A DNA stretch of 64,000 nucleotides from Pseudomonas cichorii. GTDB lineage: Bacteria; Pseudomonadota; Gammaproteobacteria; Pseudomonadales; Pseudomonadaceae. The notes below the pieces were generated by a model. The model was given only the letters and a program-made list of their open reading frames with translations, was not told the origin of the DNA and searched no databases. Shown piece by piece: positions 24,456 to 36,921 of the stretch; the first letter of the stretch is position 1; each line of letters begins with the position of its first letter. Where the stretch lies: positions 851,001-915,000 of the forward strand of contig NZ_CP074349.1 of assembly GCF_018343775.1 (NCBI RefSeq). Direction: 5' to 3'. The position numbers and the translations under genes were made by a program.

Positions 24456-27407
24456 TTACTCGCTGTCCAAATGAAGTGGGCTGATAACCCGGCCATCAGC
24501 TTGTGCCTGGCCCAGGTGCGCATCGACGAAATAGATACGTTCGTCTTCCAGTTGCCCCTTCTGTACCAGATAGTCCTTGATACTGCCAGCCCGGTCCTGA
24601 CCCAGCTCACGCAACAGGACCTCGTTGCTGCTCCAGAACTTGAGCACGGCAGCGCGCATCCTGTTCAGGCGTTCTTCCTTGCCCAGGTCTGCCCACTCTG
24701 CCGGTGGTTGTTGCTTGAGACGAGCGCGATAGATACCTTCGAGCATCGGACCTTTCTCGTCATCAGGCACTTGCAGCAAGGCGGCTCTGGCCGGGACCTT
24801 GTCGCCACGGCGTTGCATGATCTTGTAGTAAGTGGACTGATATTCGCGCTCCAGACGCTGCTGGGCGATCAATGGGCCGTCGCTGCTGGCCGCGCTGGTG
24901 CCTTCGATCTCCAGGCGCAGTGTCGGGCGCTCCTTGAGTGCGGCTGCAAGCGTATCCAGAGCTTTTGTGGCGTCACTGCTCAGTTCGCTGGAACCTGCCG
25001 CGAAACTGATATTGCCCAGGTCCTCTGAACCTCCACCGCTCACCAGACCTCCCAGCATCTTGAAAGGCGCCTGTGCCGCTCGCAGCACAAGGTTGCGCAG
25101 GGTTTGCCAGACAATCGGCATGACGCTGAATTGCGGGTTGTTCAGATCGCCTTCAACCGGCAGCTCAAGGGCAATCCTGCCCTGAGTGTCCTTGAGCAAG
25201 GCGACCGCCAGACGAATCGGCAAGTCCACTGCATCGGGACTGTCGACTTTCTCGCCCAGTTGCAGTTGCTCGACGAGCACCTTGTTTTCGGCCTTCAGCT
25301 TGCCTTGGGTAATCAGGTAGTGCAGGTCGAGATTGAGACGGCCCTTGCGGATTCGGAACCCGGCGAACTTCCCGGAGTAGGGCGTCAATGTGGTCAGTTC
25401 GACACGCTTGAAGCTGGTGGCGATATCGAGGCTGGCCATCGGGTTGAACGGGTTGAGGCTGCCTTTGATGGTGACCGGTGCATAACGGTCCACCTTGCCC
25501 TCGACATTCACCGGTGCCGGTTTGGTCTGGCGGTTATCGATGGTGCCGATGCGGCCATTGAGCTGCTGCACGGCGGTGATGAAGTTAGGTGTCAGAGTCA
25601 GGTCCGCGAAGTTGGCCGAGCCGTCCTTGATGTTCACCTCGCCGATATGAATGCCCAGCGGTTTTTCATTGCTGGCGGTTTTGGGTGATGGGGAAGCGGG
25701 CTGCTTGTCTACAGGCTGCGGAATAAGCAGGTCATCGATGTTGGTGCTGCGATCATCATTGATCATGAAGCGTGCATAAGGCTGCTCCAGATTGACCTGG
25801 GTAATCGACAGATTGTCGCCATGCTGATAATTCAGGCCTTCAACTTCCAGACGCTGCCACTTCATGAAGTCGCGTTGCTTGAGGGTGTCGAGGGTATGCA
25901 ACTGGTTGACCTGGGCCTTGCCCGTAACGGCCAGAGCCAGGGGGGCGGTGCTTTTCAGGTCAACGGCCAGGTCGCTGTCGAGCATCCCGCTACGCATTTC
26001 CAGGCGAATGAACGGGCTGATATAAGCCTGGGCAAGACGCAGGTCGATATCTCGTGTCGTGACATTCAGGCGCGCACTCATCGGGCTGAGATTGACGTCC
26101 CCGACGGCGGTCAGCTTGCCCTGTTTGCCCAGCCCGGTATCGAGCTTGAGGGTGAAAGGCGATTTGTTCAGGCTGTCGAAGTTCTGCATGTCCAGATTCA
26201 GAGGCCCGACATCCAGGGTGACGGCTTCCTTGGGGACCCGATCCGACAGGTGGACCTGATAGTTGCGCAGTTGCACATCCTGGAGCAGAACTTGCCAGGG
26301 TTTGGCCGGGGACGCCGGGCGAGCGGCAGCCTGAGAGCTGGTATCGGAAGCAGGCTCTACGGCCTTTGCATCGATTTCCGGTTTTTTCGGCGATGGTTTT
26401 GCCGGTTGGCTGGCAAACAGTTTCTGCCAGTCCAGCTGGCCATCGGCTTCACGGGCAGCCCAGGTTTCCAGCTTGTTGCTGCGTATCTTGCCGACGGTGA
26501 CAAGCTGTCTGGCCAGATCCACCGAAGTCTCGCTGACTTCCAGGCGTTGCAGGCGTACCAGAGGCCGTCCATCAGGTGCATCGAGCACGAATGGTGAGAT
26601 GCTGGCGGCGGCGTTGTTGAGCTTGAGTTCGGTCTCCTTGCTCAGGTCGAGGGTGTAGCTGGTGCTGAAATTCAGGATGCCGTCTTTCAGTGCCAGTGGC
26701 AGGGCGTCGCGTACATAAGGCCACCAGAGCTTCATCTTGCTGTCGGTGACCTTGAGGGTGCCTTCGGAGGTGATCGGCACCAGACTGATGCGTCCCTTCC
26801 AGTCGATCTGGCCGCCGTCGGGGCCGATGGCGACCATGGTCATGTCGGCGTTGTCTTCCGGGAGTGTGCTGAGGTTTTTCAGCTCCAGGTTCAACTTGTC
26901 GTAAAGGAATTCGATGGGCTCGCCGGGGCGCATGTCCTGAAAGTGCACATAGCCGTCAGCCAGTCTTATTTCATCGATACGCAGCGGGAAGGGTTTGCCG
27001 GCAGGCTCATTGGTTGCAGGTTCGCTGGGTGGCAGCTTGAACAATTGCGCCAGATTCAGTTTGCCTGTCTTGTCGAACAGCACCTCGGTTCTGGGATTGC
27101 TCAGTTCCACCTTCAGCAGATGCAGGGCACCGCTCCAGAGGCTGTCGATCTGCAGATTGGCATATAGCTTCTCGAATGCAATCTGCTCTTTGCCGGGAAC
27201 GCCGATGTTCAGGCCCCAGAGCGTCAGCTCCAGAGTGTATGGATTGAGCTCCAGGCGTTCGAGCTTTGCCGGAACGGTGGAATAGTTGCTCAATTGCTGG
27301 TTGGCAATACGCAAGGCAACGCCGGGCAGAATGAAAAAGCCCAGCAGGCTGTAAAGCACACATACAGCCAGCAAAGTGCCAAGAGTACGTTTCAATCCTT
27401 TGGACAT
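24456..27407 (-). CDS. AsmA-like DUF748 envelope protein
   Basis: A 983-residue protein with one N-terminal membrane segment (about 9-33, LGTLLAVCVLYSLLGFFIL) and a long periplasmic part. It has repeated beta-rich AsmA/DUF748 units (VPAKLERLELNPYTLEL; the late RIRKGRLNLDLHYLITQGKL pattern typical of AsmA C-terminal domains). Near the C terminus ISFAAGSSELSSDATKALDTLA looks like an OmpA-type peptidoglycan-binding start. AsmA-like proteins are thought to carry phospholipid between membranes; that role for this member is inference. I chose ATG 27407 because upstream in-frame codons are not conserved-looking and the membrane segment then begins correctly. Confidence 0.85.
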   Translation of the reverse strand: MSKGLKRTLGTLLAVCVLYSLLGFFILPGVALRIANQQLSNYSTVPAKLERLELNPYTLELTLWGLNIGVPGKEQIAFEKLYANLQIDSLWSGALHLLKVELSNPRTEVLFDKTGKLNLAQLFKLPPSEPATNEPAGKPFPLRIDEIRLADGYVHFQDMRPGEPIEFLYDKLNLELKNLSTLPEDNADMTMVAIGPDGGQIDWKGRISLVPITSEGTLKVTDSKMKLWWPYVRDALPLALKDGILNFSTSYTLDLSKETELKLNNAAASISPFVLDAPDGRPLVRLQRLEVSETSVDLARQLVTVGKIRSNKLETWAAREADGQLDWQKLFASQPAKPSPKKPEIDAKAVEPASDTSSQAAARPASPAKPWQVLLQDVQLRNYQVHLSDRVPKEAVTLDVGPLNLDMQNFDSLNKSPFTLKLDTGLGKQGKLTAVGDVNLSPMSARLNVTTRDIDLRLAQAYISPFIRLEMRSGMLDSDLAVDLKSTAPLALAVTGKAQVNQLHTLDTLKQRDFMKWQRLEVEGLNYQHGDNLSITQVNLEQPYARFMINDDRSTNIDDLLIPQPVDKQPASPSPKTASNEKPLGIHIGEVNIKDGSANFADLTLTPNFITAVQQLNGRIGTIDNRQTKPAPVNVEGKVDRYAPVTIKGSLNPFNPMASLDIATSFKRVELTTLTPYSGKFAGFRIRKGRLNLDLHYLITQGKLKAENKVLVEQLQLGEKVDSPDAVDLPIRLAVALLKDTQGRIALELPVEGDLNNPQFSVMPIVWQTLRNLVLRAAQAPFKMLGGLVSGGGSEDLGNISFAAGSSELSSDATKALDTLAAALKERPTLRLEIEGTSAASSDGPLIAQQRLEREYQSTYYKIMQRRGDKVPARAALLQVPDDEKGPMLEGIYRARLKQQPPAEWADLGKEERLNRMRAAVLKFWSSNEVLLRELGQDRAGSIKDYLVQKGQLEDERIYFVDAHLGQAQADGRVISPLHLDSE

Positions 27408-27517
27408 TGGGGCGTTGTCTCTTTCTTTCGGAGCTCCTTGGAGTATGGCACGCCCATTGGGTTCAAAAGGCCAAGCCGTCTGGCGCTGTAGGAAATTTCC
27501 TTTAAAACGGGGCGATA

Positions 27518-28534
27518 TCAGAACTGCAGAATCAGCGTCTTGAGTGGAGGCTGATTGTCCCGGGACGGAAAGTCTTCGGCAGGCTTCATGACCCGGCAAT
27601 CAAGCACTGGTCGGCCCGCTTTGCTGGCGCAACGCAGAACCTGCTCGCGCCAATCGTCCATGCTGACTTTTGCCAGGTTATTGCAGCAGATCAGCACGCC
27701 GTCTTCGGCAGTGCTCAAGAGTGCCGGTTTGAGCAGGCTCTGGTAATCACGCAGCAGATCGACCGTGCCGAAAGCGCTCTTGGCCCAGGCAGGTGGATCG
27801 AGCAGCACCAGATCATATTGGCGCTGTTCAAGCTTTACGTAATCCGGAAGTTTTTGCCCGCGACGCGAGCTGATCGGCAAGCCTGCCAGTTGCCGGATGG
27901 CCGGGAAGTAGTCCGACTGGATGAACTGCATCGGCGGCAATTGCGGGTTGAGTGCGCCGTTCTCGCGGCCCACGGCCAGGTTGCTTTCGGCAAAGTCCAG
28001 ATTGCAGACTTCACTCGCGCCACCGGCAGCAGCGCTCAGGCCGACGCCACAGGTGTAGGAAAACAGGTTCAAGACACTTTTGCCCTTGCTGTTCGCCTTG
28101 ACCCAGCCGCGGGTATTGCGCAGGTCGAGAAACAGCAGCGGGTCCTGACCGTTATGACGGCCGCGTACCCGGTAGTTCAGGCCCCACTCATGGCCGATCA
28201 AGTCTTGCAGCGCGGCCTCATGAGCCTTGTAGATCGGGTCCTGGCGGTCGATGCGGGAGTTACCCTGCGAGCGGTCGTTATAAACCAGCAAGGTTTCCAG
28301 ATCCAGCCGGGCATTGACCAGCGCATGCAGCCCCAGCAGCGAGTCCAGATCCAGCGTGTTATGAAAGCTTTGTACCAGCAGTTGCGGGCCATAGCGGTCG
28401 ATGGTCAGGCCGCTGGCACCTTCCTGGCTACCGTGAAACAGGCGATAGCAGTCCGTCCCTTGCTGATGCAGCTCGGCCAGCAGGTTTTGACGGTTATCGA
28501 GGGCGACGCTGAGCGCCTGATTCAAGGAAGACAT
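27518..28534 (-). CDS. Class I SAM-dependent methyltransferase (RlmI/RlmK-like)
   Basis: A 338-residue protein with an N-terminal EEHD-like region (GLTIDRYGPQLLVQSF) and a C-terminal Rossmann methyltransferase fold: motif I VLNLFSYTCGVGLSAAAGGA, motif II acidic residue in VCNLDFAESNL, and motif IV LLDPPAWAKS. The DPPxW/F motif is typical of rRNA base methyltransferases of the RlmI/RlmK (PF10672) type. The target base is not known from sequence. It follows the thiolase gene after 109 bases. Confidence 0.85.
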   Translation of the reverse strand: MSSLNQALSVALDNRQNLLAELHQQGTDCYRLFHGSQEGASGLTIDRYGPQLLVQSFHNTLDLDSLLGLHALVNARLDLETLLVYNDRSQGNSRIDRQDPIYKAHEAALQDLIGHEWGLNYRVRGRHNGQDPLLFLDLRNTRGWVKANSKGKSVLNLFSYTCGVGLSAAAGGASEVCNLDFAESNLAVGRENGALNPQLPPMQFIQSDYFPAIRQLAGLPISSRRGQKLPDYVKLEQRQYDLVLLDPPAWAKSAFGTVDLLRDYQSLLKPALLSTAEDGVLICCNNLAKVSMDDWREQVLRCASKAGRPVLDCRVMKPAEDFPSRDNQPPLKTLILQF

Positions 28535-28643
28535 GCAGAGCGCCTTGGGCTGGAATTAGGCGCGGGAGTTTACCAGTTACAGGGCGAAGGTAGATTGCCG
28601 ATCGCTCCCATGAACCTGAGAACGATCGGTCAGACACCATAAA

Positions 28644-29822
28644 TCAGCGTGCCAGCGCCAGCGCTACACCCTGACCGCCACCAATACAGAGCGTGGCCAG
28701 GCCCTTTTTGGCGTCGCGCTTGATCATTTCATGCAGCAGCGTCACCAGCACGCGACAGCCCGAAGCGCCAATGGGGTGGCCCAGGGCGATGGCTCCGCCG
28801 TTGACGTTGACCTTTTCCAGGTTCAGGCCCAGTTCCTTGGCGACCGACAGCGACTGAGCGGCAAACGCTTCGTTGGCTTCTATCAGGTCCAGCTCTTCCA
28901 GTGACCAGCCAGCCTTGTCCAGGCAGCGACGTGTCGCGCTGACCGGGCCGATGCCCATGATGGCCGGGTCTACGCCCGCATTGGCATAGCCGGCTATACG
29001 CGCCAGCACCGGCAGGCCCAGTTGCTCGGCCCTGGCGGCGCTCATCAGCATGACGGCCGCTGCGCCATCGTTGATGGACGAGGCATTGCCTGCGGTGACC
29101 GTACCGTCTTTCTTGAAAGCGGCCTTGAGCTTGCCCAGGGATTCGGCAGTCGTCCCCGCACGTGGTTGTTCATCGGTGTCGAAGCGCAGCGGATCGCCTT
29201 TGCGCTGGGGGATCAGGATCGGGGTGATTTCATCCACGAAACGACCGGCGTCGATGGCTGCAACGGCGTGCTGCTGGGACGTGGCTGCGAATTCGTCCTG
29301 TGCCTGACGGCTGATGTCGTACTTGTCGGCGAGGTTTTCTGCGGTGATGCCCATGTGATAGTCGTTGAAGGCGTCCCACAGGCCGTCGCTGATCATGGTG
29401 TCCACCAGAGAGGCATGGCCCATGCGCAGACCGGTGCGTGCGCCGGGCATCACATAGTTGGAGAGGCTCATGTTTTCCTGGCCGCCAGCAATAATGATCT
29501 CGGCATCGCCGCAACGAATCGCCTGGGTGGCCAGGTGCAGCGCCTTGAGGCCTGAGCCACAGACTTTGTTCAGGGTCATGGCGGGCACTGCAAACGGCAG
29601 CCCGGCCTTGATCGCGGCCTGACGCGCCGGGTTTTGTCCGGCACCTGCGGTCAGGACCTGGCCCATGATGACTTCATCGATCTGCCCGCCATCCACGCCG
29701 GTCTGGGTCAGGAGCTGGCGAATGACGGCTGCGCCCAGCTCCACGGCGGGAATACTGGCCAGTGAGCCCTGGAAGCTGCCGACGGCAGTCCGGGTGGCGG
29801 CAACGATAACGACGTCTTGCAT
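28644..29822 (-). CDS. atoB: Acetyl-CoA C-acetyltransferase (thiolase)
   Basis: Condenses two acetyl-CoA to acetoacetyl-CoA or the reverse, in ketone-body/fatty-acid metabolism. The 392-residue protein has the active-site Cys in [11 protein letters not shown] (about residue 88), the His in [14 protein letters not shown] and the second Cys in LCIGGGQG. Closely resembles the P. aeruginosa AtoB type. ATG 29822 ([15 protein letters not shown]) is the family start; an ATG 15 bases upstream adds five non-conserved residues. An acetyl-CoA synthetase lies two genes upstream. Confidence 0.93.
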   Translation of the reverse strand: MQDVVIVAATRTAVGSFQGSLASIPAVELGAAVIRQLLTQTGVDGGQIDEVIMGQVLTAGAGQNPARQAAIKAGLPFAVPAMTLNKVCGSGLKALHLATQAIRCGDAEIIIAGGQENMSLSNYVMPGARTGLRMGHASLVDTMISDGLWDAFNDYHMGITAENLADKYDISRQAQDEFAATSQQHAVAAIDAGRFVDEITPILIPQRKGDPLRFDTDEQPRAGTTAESLGKLKAAFKKDGTVTAGNASSINDGAAAVMLMSAARAEQLGLPVLARIAGYANAGVDPAIMGIGPVSATRRCLDKAGWSLEELDLIEANEAFAAQSLSVAKELGLNLEKVNVNGGAIALGHPIGASGCRVLVTLLHEMIKRDAKKGLATLCIGGGQGVALALAR

Positions 29823-29935
29823 GGTGCTGATCCTCATTGTTATTGGGCTGGGCCGGCTGACGGCGCGGCGTGATCAATGGACTCATGTTGGCACATATGC
29901 AAAGCCCGATTCCAACCGGGAACCCGGTGGTCATC

Positions 29936-30805
29936 TTATGCAGGGGCCATTCTTCGTTGCGCCCGATGAATGGAGCCGTTGCGCACCGCCCAGCGCAGGA
30001 TCGGCGCGCAGCCATTGACGCCTGCGCGAATCATCCTGCGCCGCCAGGGACCTTGTTCGACATCGAGCATTTCGCAGGCCCAGAGAGGCAGCAGGTCGAT
30101 CCCGGCCTGCATCATCAAGGCGCCAAAGGGTTTGACCAGCCTGTTGGGGGCTGGCTCGTTGAGCAGCAGGCGTATCACCTCGCGGCTGCGGTCGTCGCAC
30201 AGCAGATGCCCGCGAATGTTGTCCAGATAATCGGCAATCTGTTGGCGTGAGCGCGGTACATCACGGGCGCCCAGGCGTTCGGCGATGAGGGCGGTTTCGG
30301 CGTAGTAGGTGTCCTGCTCGGTCAGTGACAGCTCAGGGTCGAGATAGCGCAGGTGCGCTGCAAGAAAACTGCTGACTTCCGCCACGTGCACCCAGGTCAG
30401 CAAGTCAGGGTCGCTGGCGGCATAAGGCCGGCCGTCTGGTGCAGTTCCCGTGACTTGCAGATGGATGGTGCGGACCTTTTCGATCAGCCAGTTCGCGTCA
30501 TGGGTGGCGCCGAACGTGGTGCCTGCAAGGAACTGTCCGGTTCTTCGCAAGCGGCCGAGCATGTCCTCGCGAAAACTGGAGTGATCCCAGACCCCGGCCA
30601 GTGCCAGTGGGTGCAGTGCCTGAAGCATCAAGGCGCTGATGCCACCGATCAGCATGCTGGTGAAGTCTCCATGCACTCGCCAGCAAATGGCCTGAGGGCC
30701 GAACAGGCCGGGATCGCCCTTGGGATTCTCCAGATCCAGTTGGCCCAATGACAATCCGGTCAGGCTCATGACCTGGGTTTCTATACGACGACGAATGAAT
30801 TCCAT
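29936..30805 (-). CDS. DUF2236 / MpaB-like oxygenase-family protein
   Basis: A 289-residue protein of the DUF2236 family, which includes rubber oxygenase (Lcp) and fungal MpaB, heme-containing enzymes. Visible conserved parts are WRVHGDFTSMLIGGISALM followed by QALHPLALAGV (His residues near 44 and 64), the GRLRRTGQF segment and a later WVHVAEVSSFL. The heme ligand cannot be proven from sequence. Substrate unknown. ATG 30805 lies 50 bases after the acs stop, so the gene may be read from the acs promoter. Confidence 0.75.
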   Translation of the reverse strand: MEFIRRRIETQVMSLTGLSLGQLDLENPKGDPGLFGPQAICWRVHGDFTSMLIGGISALMLQALHPLALAGVWDHSSFREDMLGRLRRTGQFLAGTTFGATHDANWLIEKVRTIHLQVTGTAPDGRPYAASDPDLLTWVHVAEVSSFLAAHLRYLDPELSLTEQDTYYAETALIAERLGARDVPRSRQQIADYLDNIRGHLLCDDRSREVIRLLLNEPAPNRLVKPFGALMMQAGIDLLPLWACEMLDVEQGPWRRRMIRAGVNGCAPILRWAVRNGSIHRAQRRMAPA

Positions 30806-30855
30806 GTGCTCTCGGTTACAGCGGCGGGCATGGTGCAGACCATGCCTCGCTTGCC

Positions 30856-32793
<1,938 letters not shown>

Positions 32794-32845
32794 GATCGGC
32801 TTCCTTGTTCTTGTGTGGGTACAAGAATAGAAGCCGGTGAGGGAT

Positions 32846-32890
32846 TGCGAATGAATTCACTCCAACGCTGCTGGAGCGAATTCATTCGCG
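32846..32890. repeat. Inverted pair of REP sequences (REPIN-like)
   Basis: TGCGAATGAATTCACTCCA (from 32846) and TGGAGCGAATTCATTCGCG (to 32890) are near-perfect inverted copies separated by a few bases, between pgi and acs. Similar units occur at 45173-45225 and 53272-53294. This is the pattern of REP/REPIN elements of Pseudomonas, mobilised by RAYT transposases encoded elsewhere. Confidence 0.85.
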
Positions 32891-32897
32891 AGGGCGA

Positions 32898-34562
32898 TCA
32901 ACCGCGATGGCGGCCGCGGAAGTAGTTGATCAGGCCTTGGGTCGAAGCATCTTCGGCAGGGTCTTCGATACCGCCTGTCAGGCGCTGGTAAACACCTTTG
33001 CCCAGCTCCTTGCCCAGTTCGACGCCCCATTGGTCGAAGGCGTTGATGCCCCAGATCACGCTCTGTACGAAAACCTTGTGTTCGTACATTGCCACCAGTG
33101 CGCCCAGACGGCGCGGGCTGATGCGCTCCACCACCAGGGTGTTGCTCGGACGGTTGCCAGGAATGACCTTGTGCGGCGCAATCTGCTGCACCTGTTCTTC
33201 CGGTACGCCCTTTTCACGCAACTCGGCTTCGGCTTCGGCGCGGGTCTTGCCCAGCATCAGCGCCTGGCTCTGGGACAGGCAGTTGGCGTACAGCCACTGG
33301 TGATGGTCGGCAACCGGGTTGAAGCTGACGATTGGCACGATGAAGTCAGCCGGGATCAGTTGGGTGCCCTGATGCAGCAACTGGTGGTAAGCGTGCTGAC
33401 CGTTGCAGCCTACGCCGCCCCAGATGACCGGGCCGGTATCGGTGGAAACCGGCGTGCCGTCCTGGCGTACGCTCTTGCCGTTGGATTCCATGTCCAACTG
33501 CTGCAAGTGCTTGGTGATGTTACGCAGGTAGTGGTCGTAAGGCAGGATCGCGTGGCTTTGGGAGCCCCAGAAGTTGCCATACCATACGCCCAGCAAGGCC
33601 AGCAGCACCGGCATGTTCTTCTCGAACGGCGCGCTCTGGAAGTGCTGGTCCATGGTGTAGGCACCCGACAACAGCTCCTTGAAGTTGGACATGCCGATGG
33701 CCAGCGCGATAGGCAGACCGATGGCCGACCACAGCGAGTAACGACCGCCGACCCAGTCCCACATCGGGAAGATGTTCTCTTCACGGATACCGAATGCAAC
33801 CGCTGCTGCGTTGTTGCTCGATACCGCGATGAAGTGACGGTACAGCTCGGCCTCGGAGCCCCCTTGAGCCAGATACCAGGCGCGTGCTGCCTGGGCGTTC
33901 TTCAGGGTTTCCAGGGTGTTGAAGGATTTCGACGAAACGATGAACAGCGTGGTTTCGGCGCGGATCTTCATCGACAGTTCGTGGAATTCACTGCCGTCGA
34001 TATTGGCCAGGTAATGGCAGCGCACGCCTTTATGGGCGTACGACAACAGGGCTTCGGACACCAGCTCCGGGCCGAGGAACGAGCCACCGATGCCGATGTT
34101 CACCACGTCGGTGATGGGCTTCTCGGTGTAGCCGCGCCACAGGCCGTCATGAATGCGACCGACCAGCTCGGTGATCTGGTTGAGGACCTTGTGGACTTCC
34201 GGCATCACGTTGACGCCATTGACCAGCAGCTTGTCGCCAACCGGGCGGCGCAGCGCGGTGTGCAGCGCCGGACGACCTTCGGAGGAGTTGACCAGCTCGC
34301 CGTCGTATTGTGCCTGGATCGCTTCCTTCAGGCCGACTTCATTGGCCAGGTTGACCAGCAGGTCCTGGGTTTCACCTGTAATCAGGTTTTTCGAGTAGTC
34401 GAGAAACAGGCCGCAACTGCTGAGGGTGAATTGGCTGAAGCGTTGCGGATCTGCATTGAACGCATCGCGCATGCTGAAATCCTGCATGGCTTGGCGGTGT
34501 TGACTCAGCGCCTGCCAGGCGGGCAGAGCGGTCACATCAGAAGGATTGCGGTAGTACGCCAT
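32898..34562 (-). CDS. pgi: Glucose-6-phosphate isomerase
   Basis: Interconverts glucose-6-phosphate and fructose-6-phosphate. The 554-residue protein has the family segments [21 protein letters not shown] (phosphate binding), [14 protein letters not shown] (signature 1) and the catalytic-Lys region [19 protein letters not shown] near the C terminus. Next to panD, as in P. aeruginosa. A 559-codon open frame runs on the opposite strand of this gene but is a codon-bias shadow. Confidence 0.97.
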   Translation of the reverse strand: MAYYRNPSDVTALPAWQALSQHRQAMQDFSMRDAFNADPQRFSQFTLSSCGLFLDYSKNLITGETQDLLVNLANEVGLKEAIQAQYDGELVNSSEGRPALHTALRRPVGDKLLVNGVNVMPEVHKVLNQITELVGRIHDGLWRGYTEKPITDVVNIGIGGSFLGPELVSEALLSYAHKGVRCHYLANIDGSEFHELSMKIRAETTLFIVSSKSFNTLETLKNAQAARAWYLAQGGSEAELYRHFIAVSSNNAAAVAFGIREENIFPMWDWVGGRYSLWSAIGLPIALAIGMSNFKELLSGAYTMDQHFQSAPFEKNMPVLLALLGVWYGNFWGSQSHAILPYDHYLRNITKHLQQLDMESNGKSVRQDGTPVSTDTGPVIWGGVGCNGQHAYHQLLHQGTQLIPADFIVPIVSFNPVADHHQWLYANCLSQSQALMLGKTRAEAEAELREKGVPEEQVQQIAPHKVIPGNRPSNTLVVERISPRRLGALVAMYEHKVFVQSVIWGINAFDQWGVELGKELGKGVYQRLTGGIEDPAEDASTQGLINYFRGRHRG

Positions 34563-34736
34563 CGCTGCGGGTTTCCTTTAACTTGAACTGCCTTGGAGGT
34601 TGAAAAGCCAGATCGCAAACTTGAATGCTCGGCAACTCAACGGAGACTACCCTCCGCATGCCTGTTTGTCTGCGCTCTGTCCTACATGAGGCCGGTACTA
34701 TTTCACACAAGCTGAGTGTTGTGTGTATGGGATTAC

Positions 34737-35117
34737 CTAGGCAACCTGTACCGGTATGGCATTGCTGGTATGGCTAAGTTCATTGCCCGGCGCCATATAA
34801 AGCATGCGTGGCTTGAAATCGACCAGTTCGGCGTCGGAGTACTGAGCATAGGCGCAGATGATCACACGGTCGCCGACTTTCGCCTTGTGAGCGGCGGCAC
34901 CGTTGACCGAAATCATGCGCGAACCTTCTTCACCACGGATGGCATAGGTGGTGAAACGCTCGCCGTTATCGATGTTGTAGATCTGGATCTGCTCGTACTC
35001 GCGAATGCCGGACAGGTCCAGCCACTCGCCATCGATGGCGCATGAGCCTTCGTAGTCGAGCACGGCGTGAGTGACTTCTGCACGGTGCAGTTTGGCTTTG
35101 AGCATCACGGTGTGCAT
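34737..35117 (-). CDS. panD: Aspartate 1-decarboxylase precursor
   Basis: Makes beta-alanine for pantothenate. The 126-residue pro-enzyme has the self-cleavage site Gly24-Ser25 ([10 protein letters not shown]), where Ser becomes the pyruvoyl group, and the active-site Tyr in the [17 protein letters not shown] segment. Last gene of the panB-panC-panD run, 7 bases after panC. Confidence 0.96.
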   Translation of the reverse strand: MHTVMLKAKLHRAEVTHAVLDYEGSCAIDGEWLDLSGIREYEQIQIYNIDNGERFTTYAIRGEEGSRMISVNGAAAHKAKVGDRVIICAYAQYSDAELVDFKPRMLYMAPGNELSHTSNAIPVQVA

Positions 35118-35124
35118 CTTGTTG

Positions 35125-35973
35125 TTATTCCTTGGTCAGGTGCAGATTGTCGATCAGGCGGGTCTTGCCCAGAAAGGCGGCAACCAGAATGACCAGATCA
35201 CGGTCTTCTTCGGTAGCAGGACGCAGGCTGGTGGCGTCGCGCACTTCCAGATAGTCGATACGGAAACCTTCGGCCTCCAGCGTCCTTTTGCCGATGTTGA
35301 TCAGGCCGTTGATGTCTTCGTTGTTGCGAATGCCGTCGGCCACGGTGCTGAGGACGCGATACAGCGCAGGCGCTTTGGCGCGTTGCTCTTCGCTCAGATA
35401 ACCGTTACGCGATGACAAGGCCAGGCCATCGGTCGCGCGAACGGTCGGCTCGCCAATGATCTGGATCGGCATGTTCAGATCCCGGACCAGTGCCCGGATC
35501 ACCGCCAGTTGCTGAAAGTCTTTCTCGCCAAACACGGCCAGGTCAGGCTGAACCATGTTGAACAGCTTGCTGACCACGGTAGCAACGCCGTCGAAATGGC
35601 CAGGCCGGCTGGCACCGCACAGCCCTTCGGACAGGTGCGGAACGCTGACCAGGGTCTGATCGGCCATGCCGTGTGGGTACATTTCTTCCACGCTGGGCGT
35701 GAACAGCAGGTTGCAACCGGCTTCCAGCAGTTTTTCCTTGTCGGCATCGAGGGTGCGCGGGTAGCTCGCCAGGTCTTCGTTGGGGCCGAACTGCAGCGGG
35801 TTGACGAAAATGGTGGCGACCACGAAGTCCGCCCGTTGGCTCGCCCGTGTCACCAGTGCGGCATGTCCGCTGTGCAGGTTGCCCATCGTGGGCGTCAAGG
35901 CAATCCGTTTACCTTCGCTGCGGGCGCGAGCGACGGCGGCGCGCAGGTCCAGTACGGTTTTTACTGTGTTCAT
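35125..35973 (-). CDS. panC: Pantothenate synthetase
   Basis: ATP-dependent condensation of pantoate with beta-alanine. The 282-residue protein has [14 protein letters not shown] (HxGH nucleotide-binding motif), [18 protein letters not shown] and LSSRNGYL (KMSKS-like loop). Its ATG overlaps the panB stop (35970-35973), indicating coupling. Confidence 0.97.
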   Translation of the reverse strand: MNTVKTVLDLRAAVARARSEGKRIALTPTMGNLHSGHAALVTRASQRADFVVATIFVNPLQFGPNEDLASYPRTLDADKEKLLEAGCNLLFTPSVEEMYPHGMADQTLVSVPHLSEGLCGASRPGHFDGVATVVSKLFNMVQPDLAVFGEKDFQQLAVIRALVRDLNMPIQIIGEPTVRATDGLALSSRNGYLSEEQRAKAPALYRVLSTVADGIRNNEDINGLINIGKRTLEAEGFRIDYLEVRDATSLRPATEEDRDLVILVAAFLGKTRLIDNLHLTKE

Positions 35974-36770
35974 GCCGAGAATCCGTGTTCAGTTGCCGGG
36001 AAGCTGACGTTTTTGACTGCGCTGACGTAGGCCTGGATGGCCGACTGAATGTCAGGTTGGCCGACCATGAAGTTTTTGACGAACTTGGGGACGCGACCGC
36101 TGATGGACAGGCCGAGCATGTCATGCAGCACCAGCACCTGACCGTCGGTGGCGCTGCCGGCGCCGATACCGATGACCGGGACTTTCACCGCCTGGGTGAT
36201 TTCCTCGGCCAGCTCGCTCGGTACGCACTCCAGCAGGATCATGGCGGCGCCAGCCTGTTCCAGGGTAATGGCATCGGCACGCATCTGGCGGGCCTGGGCT
36301 TCCAGACGGCCCTGAACCTTGTAGCCACCCAGCACGTTCACCGATTGTGGCGTCAGGCCCATGTGGGCGCAGACCGGAATGCCACGGTCGGCGAGCAGCC
36401 GTATCGACTCGGCCAGCCACGCAGCACCTTCGACCTTGACCATGTGCGCACCCGCCTGCATGAGCGTGGTGCTGTTGGTGAAGGTCTGTTCGAGGGTGGC
36501 GTTGGCCATGAACGGCAGGTCGGCAAGAATCAGCGCGCCCTGATTGCCGCGTTTGACGCAGGCAACGTGATAGGCCATTTCGGCGGTCGTCACCGGCAAG
36601 GTGCTGTCATGGCCCTGCAGGACCATACCCAGCGAGTCACCCACCAGCAGCACTTCGACACCCGCCTGGCTGGCGGTATGGGCGAAGGTCGCGTCGTAGC
36701 AGGTCAGCATGGTGATTTTCTCACCTTTCTGCTTGAGGGCCAGCAGCGACGTAACAGTTATATCAGGCAT
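35970..36770 (-). CDS. panB: 3-methyl-2-oxobutanoate hydroxymethyltransferase
   Basis: Transfers a hydroxymethyl group from methylene-THF to ketoisovalerate, the first step to pantoate. The 266-residue TIM barrel has [35 protein letters not shown] (metal ligand Asp) and [16 protein letters not shown]. First gene of the pantothenate operon; 222 bases separate it from folK. Confidence 0.97.
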   Translation of the reverse strand: MPDITVTSLLALKQKGEKITMLTCYDATFAHTASQAGVEVLLVGDSLGMVLQGHDSTLPVTTAEMAYHVACVKRGNQGALILADLPFMANATLEQTFTNSTTLMQAGAHMVKVEGAAWLAESIRLLADRGIPVCAHMGLTPQSVNVLGGYKVQGRLEAQARQMRADAITLEQAGAAMILLECVPSELAEEITQAVKVPVIGIGAGSATDGQVLVLHDMLGLSISGRVPKFVKNFMVGQPDIQSAIQAYVSAVKNVSFPATEHGFSA

Positions 36771-36921
36771 CTAAAAGTCTCCATCAGGCGCTGTGCACAC
36801 TGCGGCGATTCATCTTGGAAAAGCAGGCACACCGTCGTGTCGCGGTGTTTCGCAAAGGCCTGTTTCGCGCCCATTCACCAACGGGTTGGCGGCGGGAGGC
36901 CTATCTTCGTGAGGAGGGGGC

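Noticed and set aside
32907..34586. 559-codon plus-strand frame opposite pgi
   Set aside because: Antisense shadow; pgi on the minus strand has all catalytic segments.
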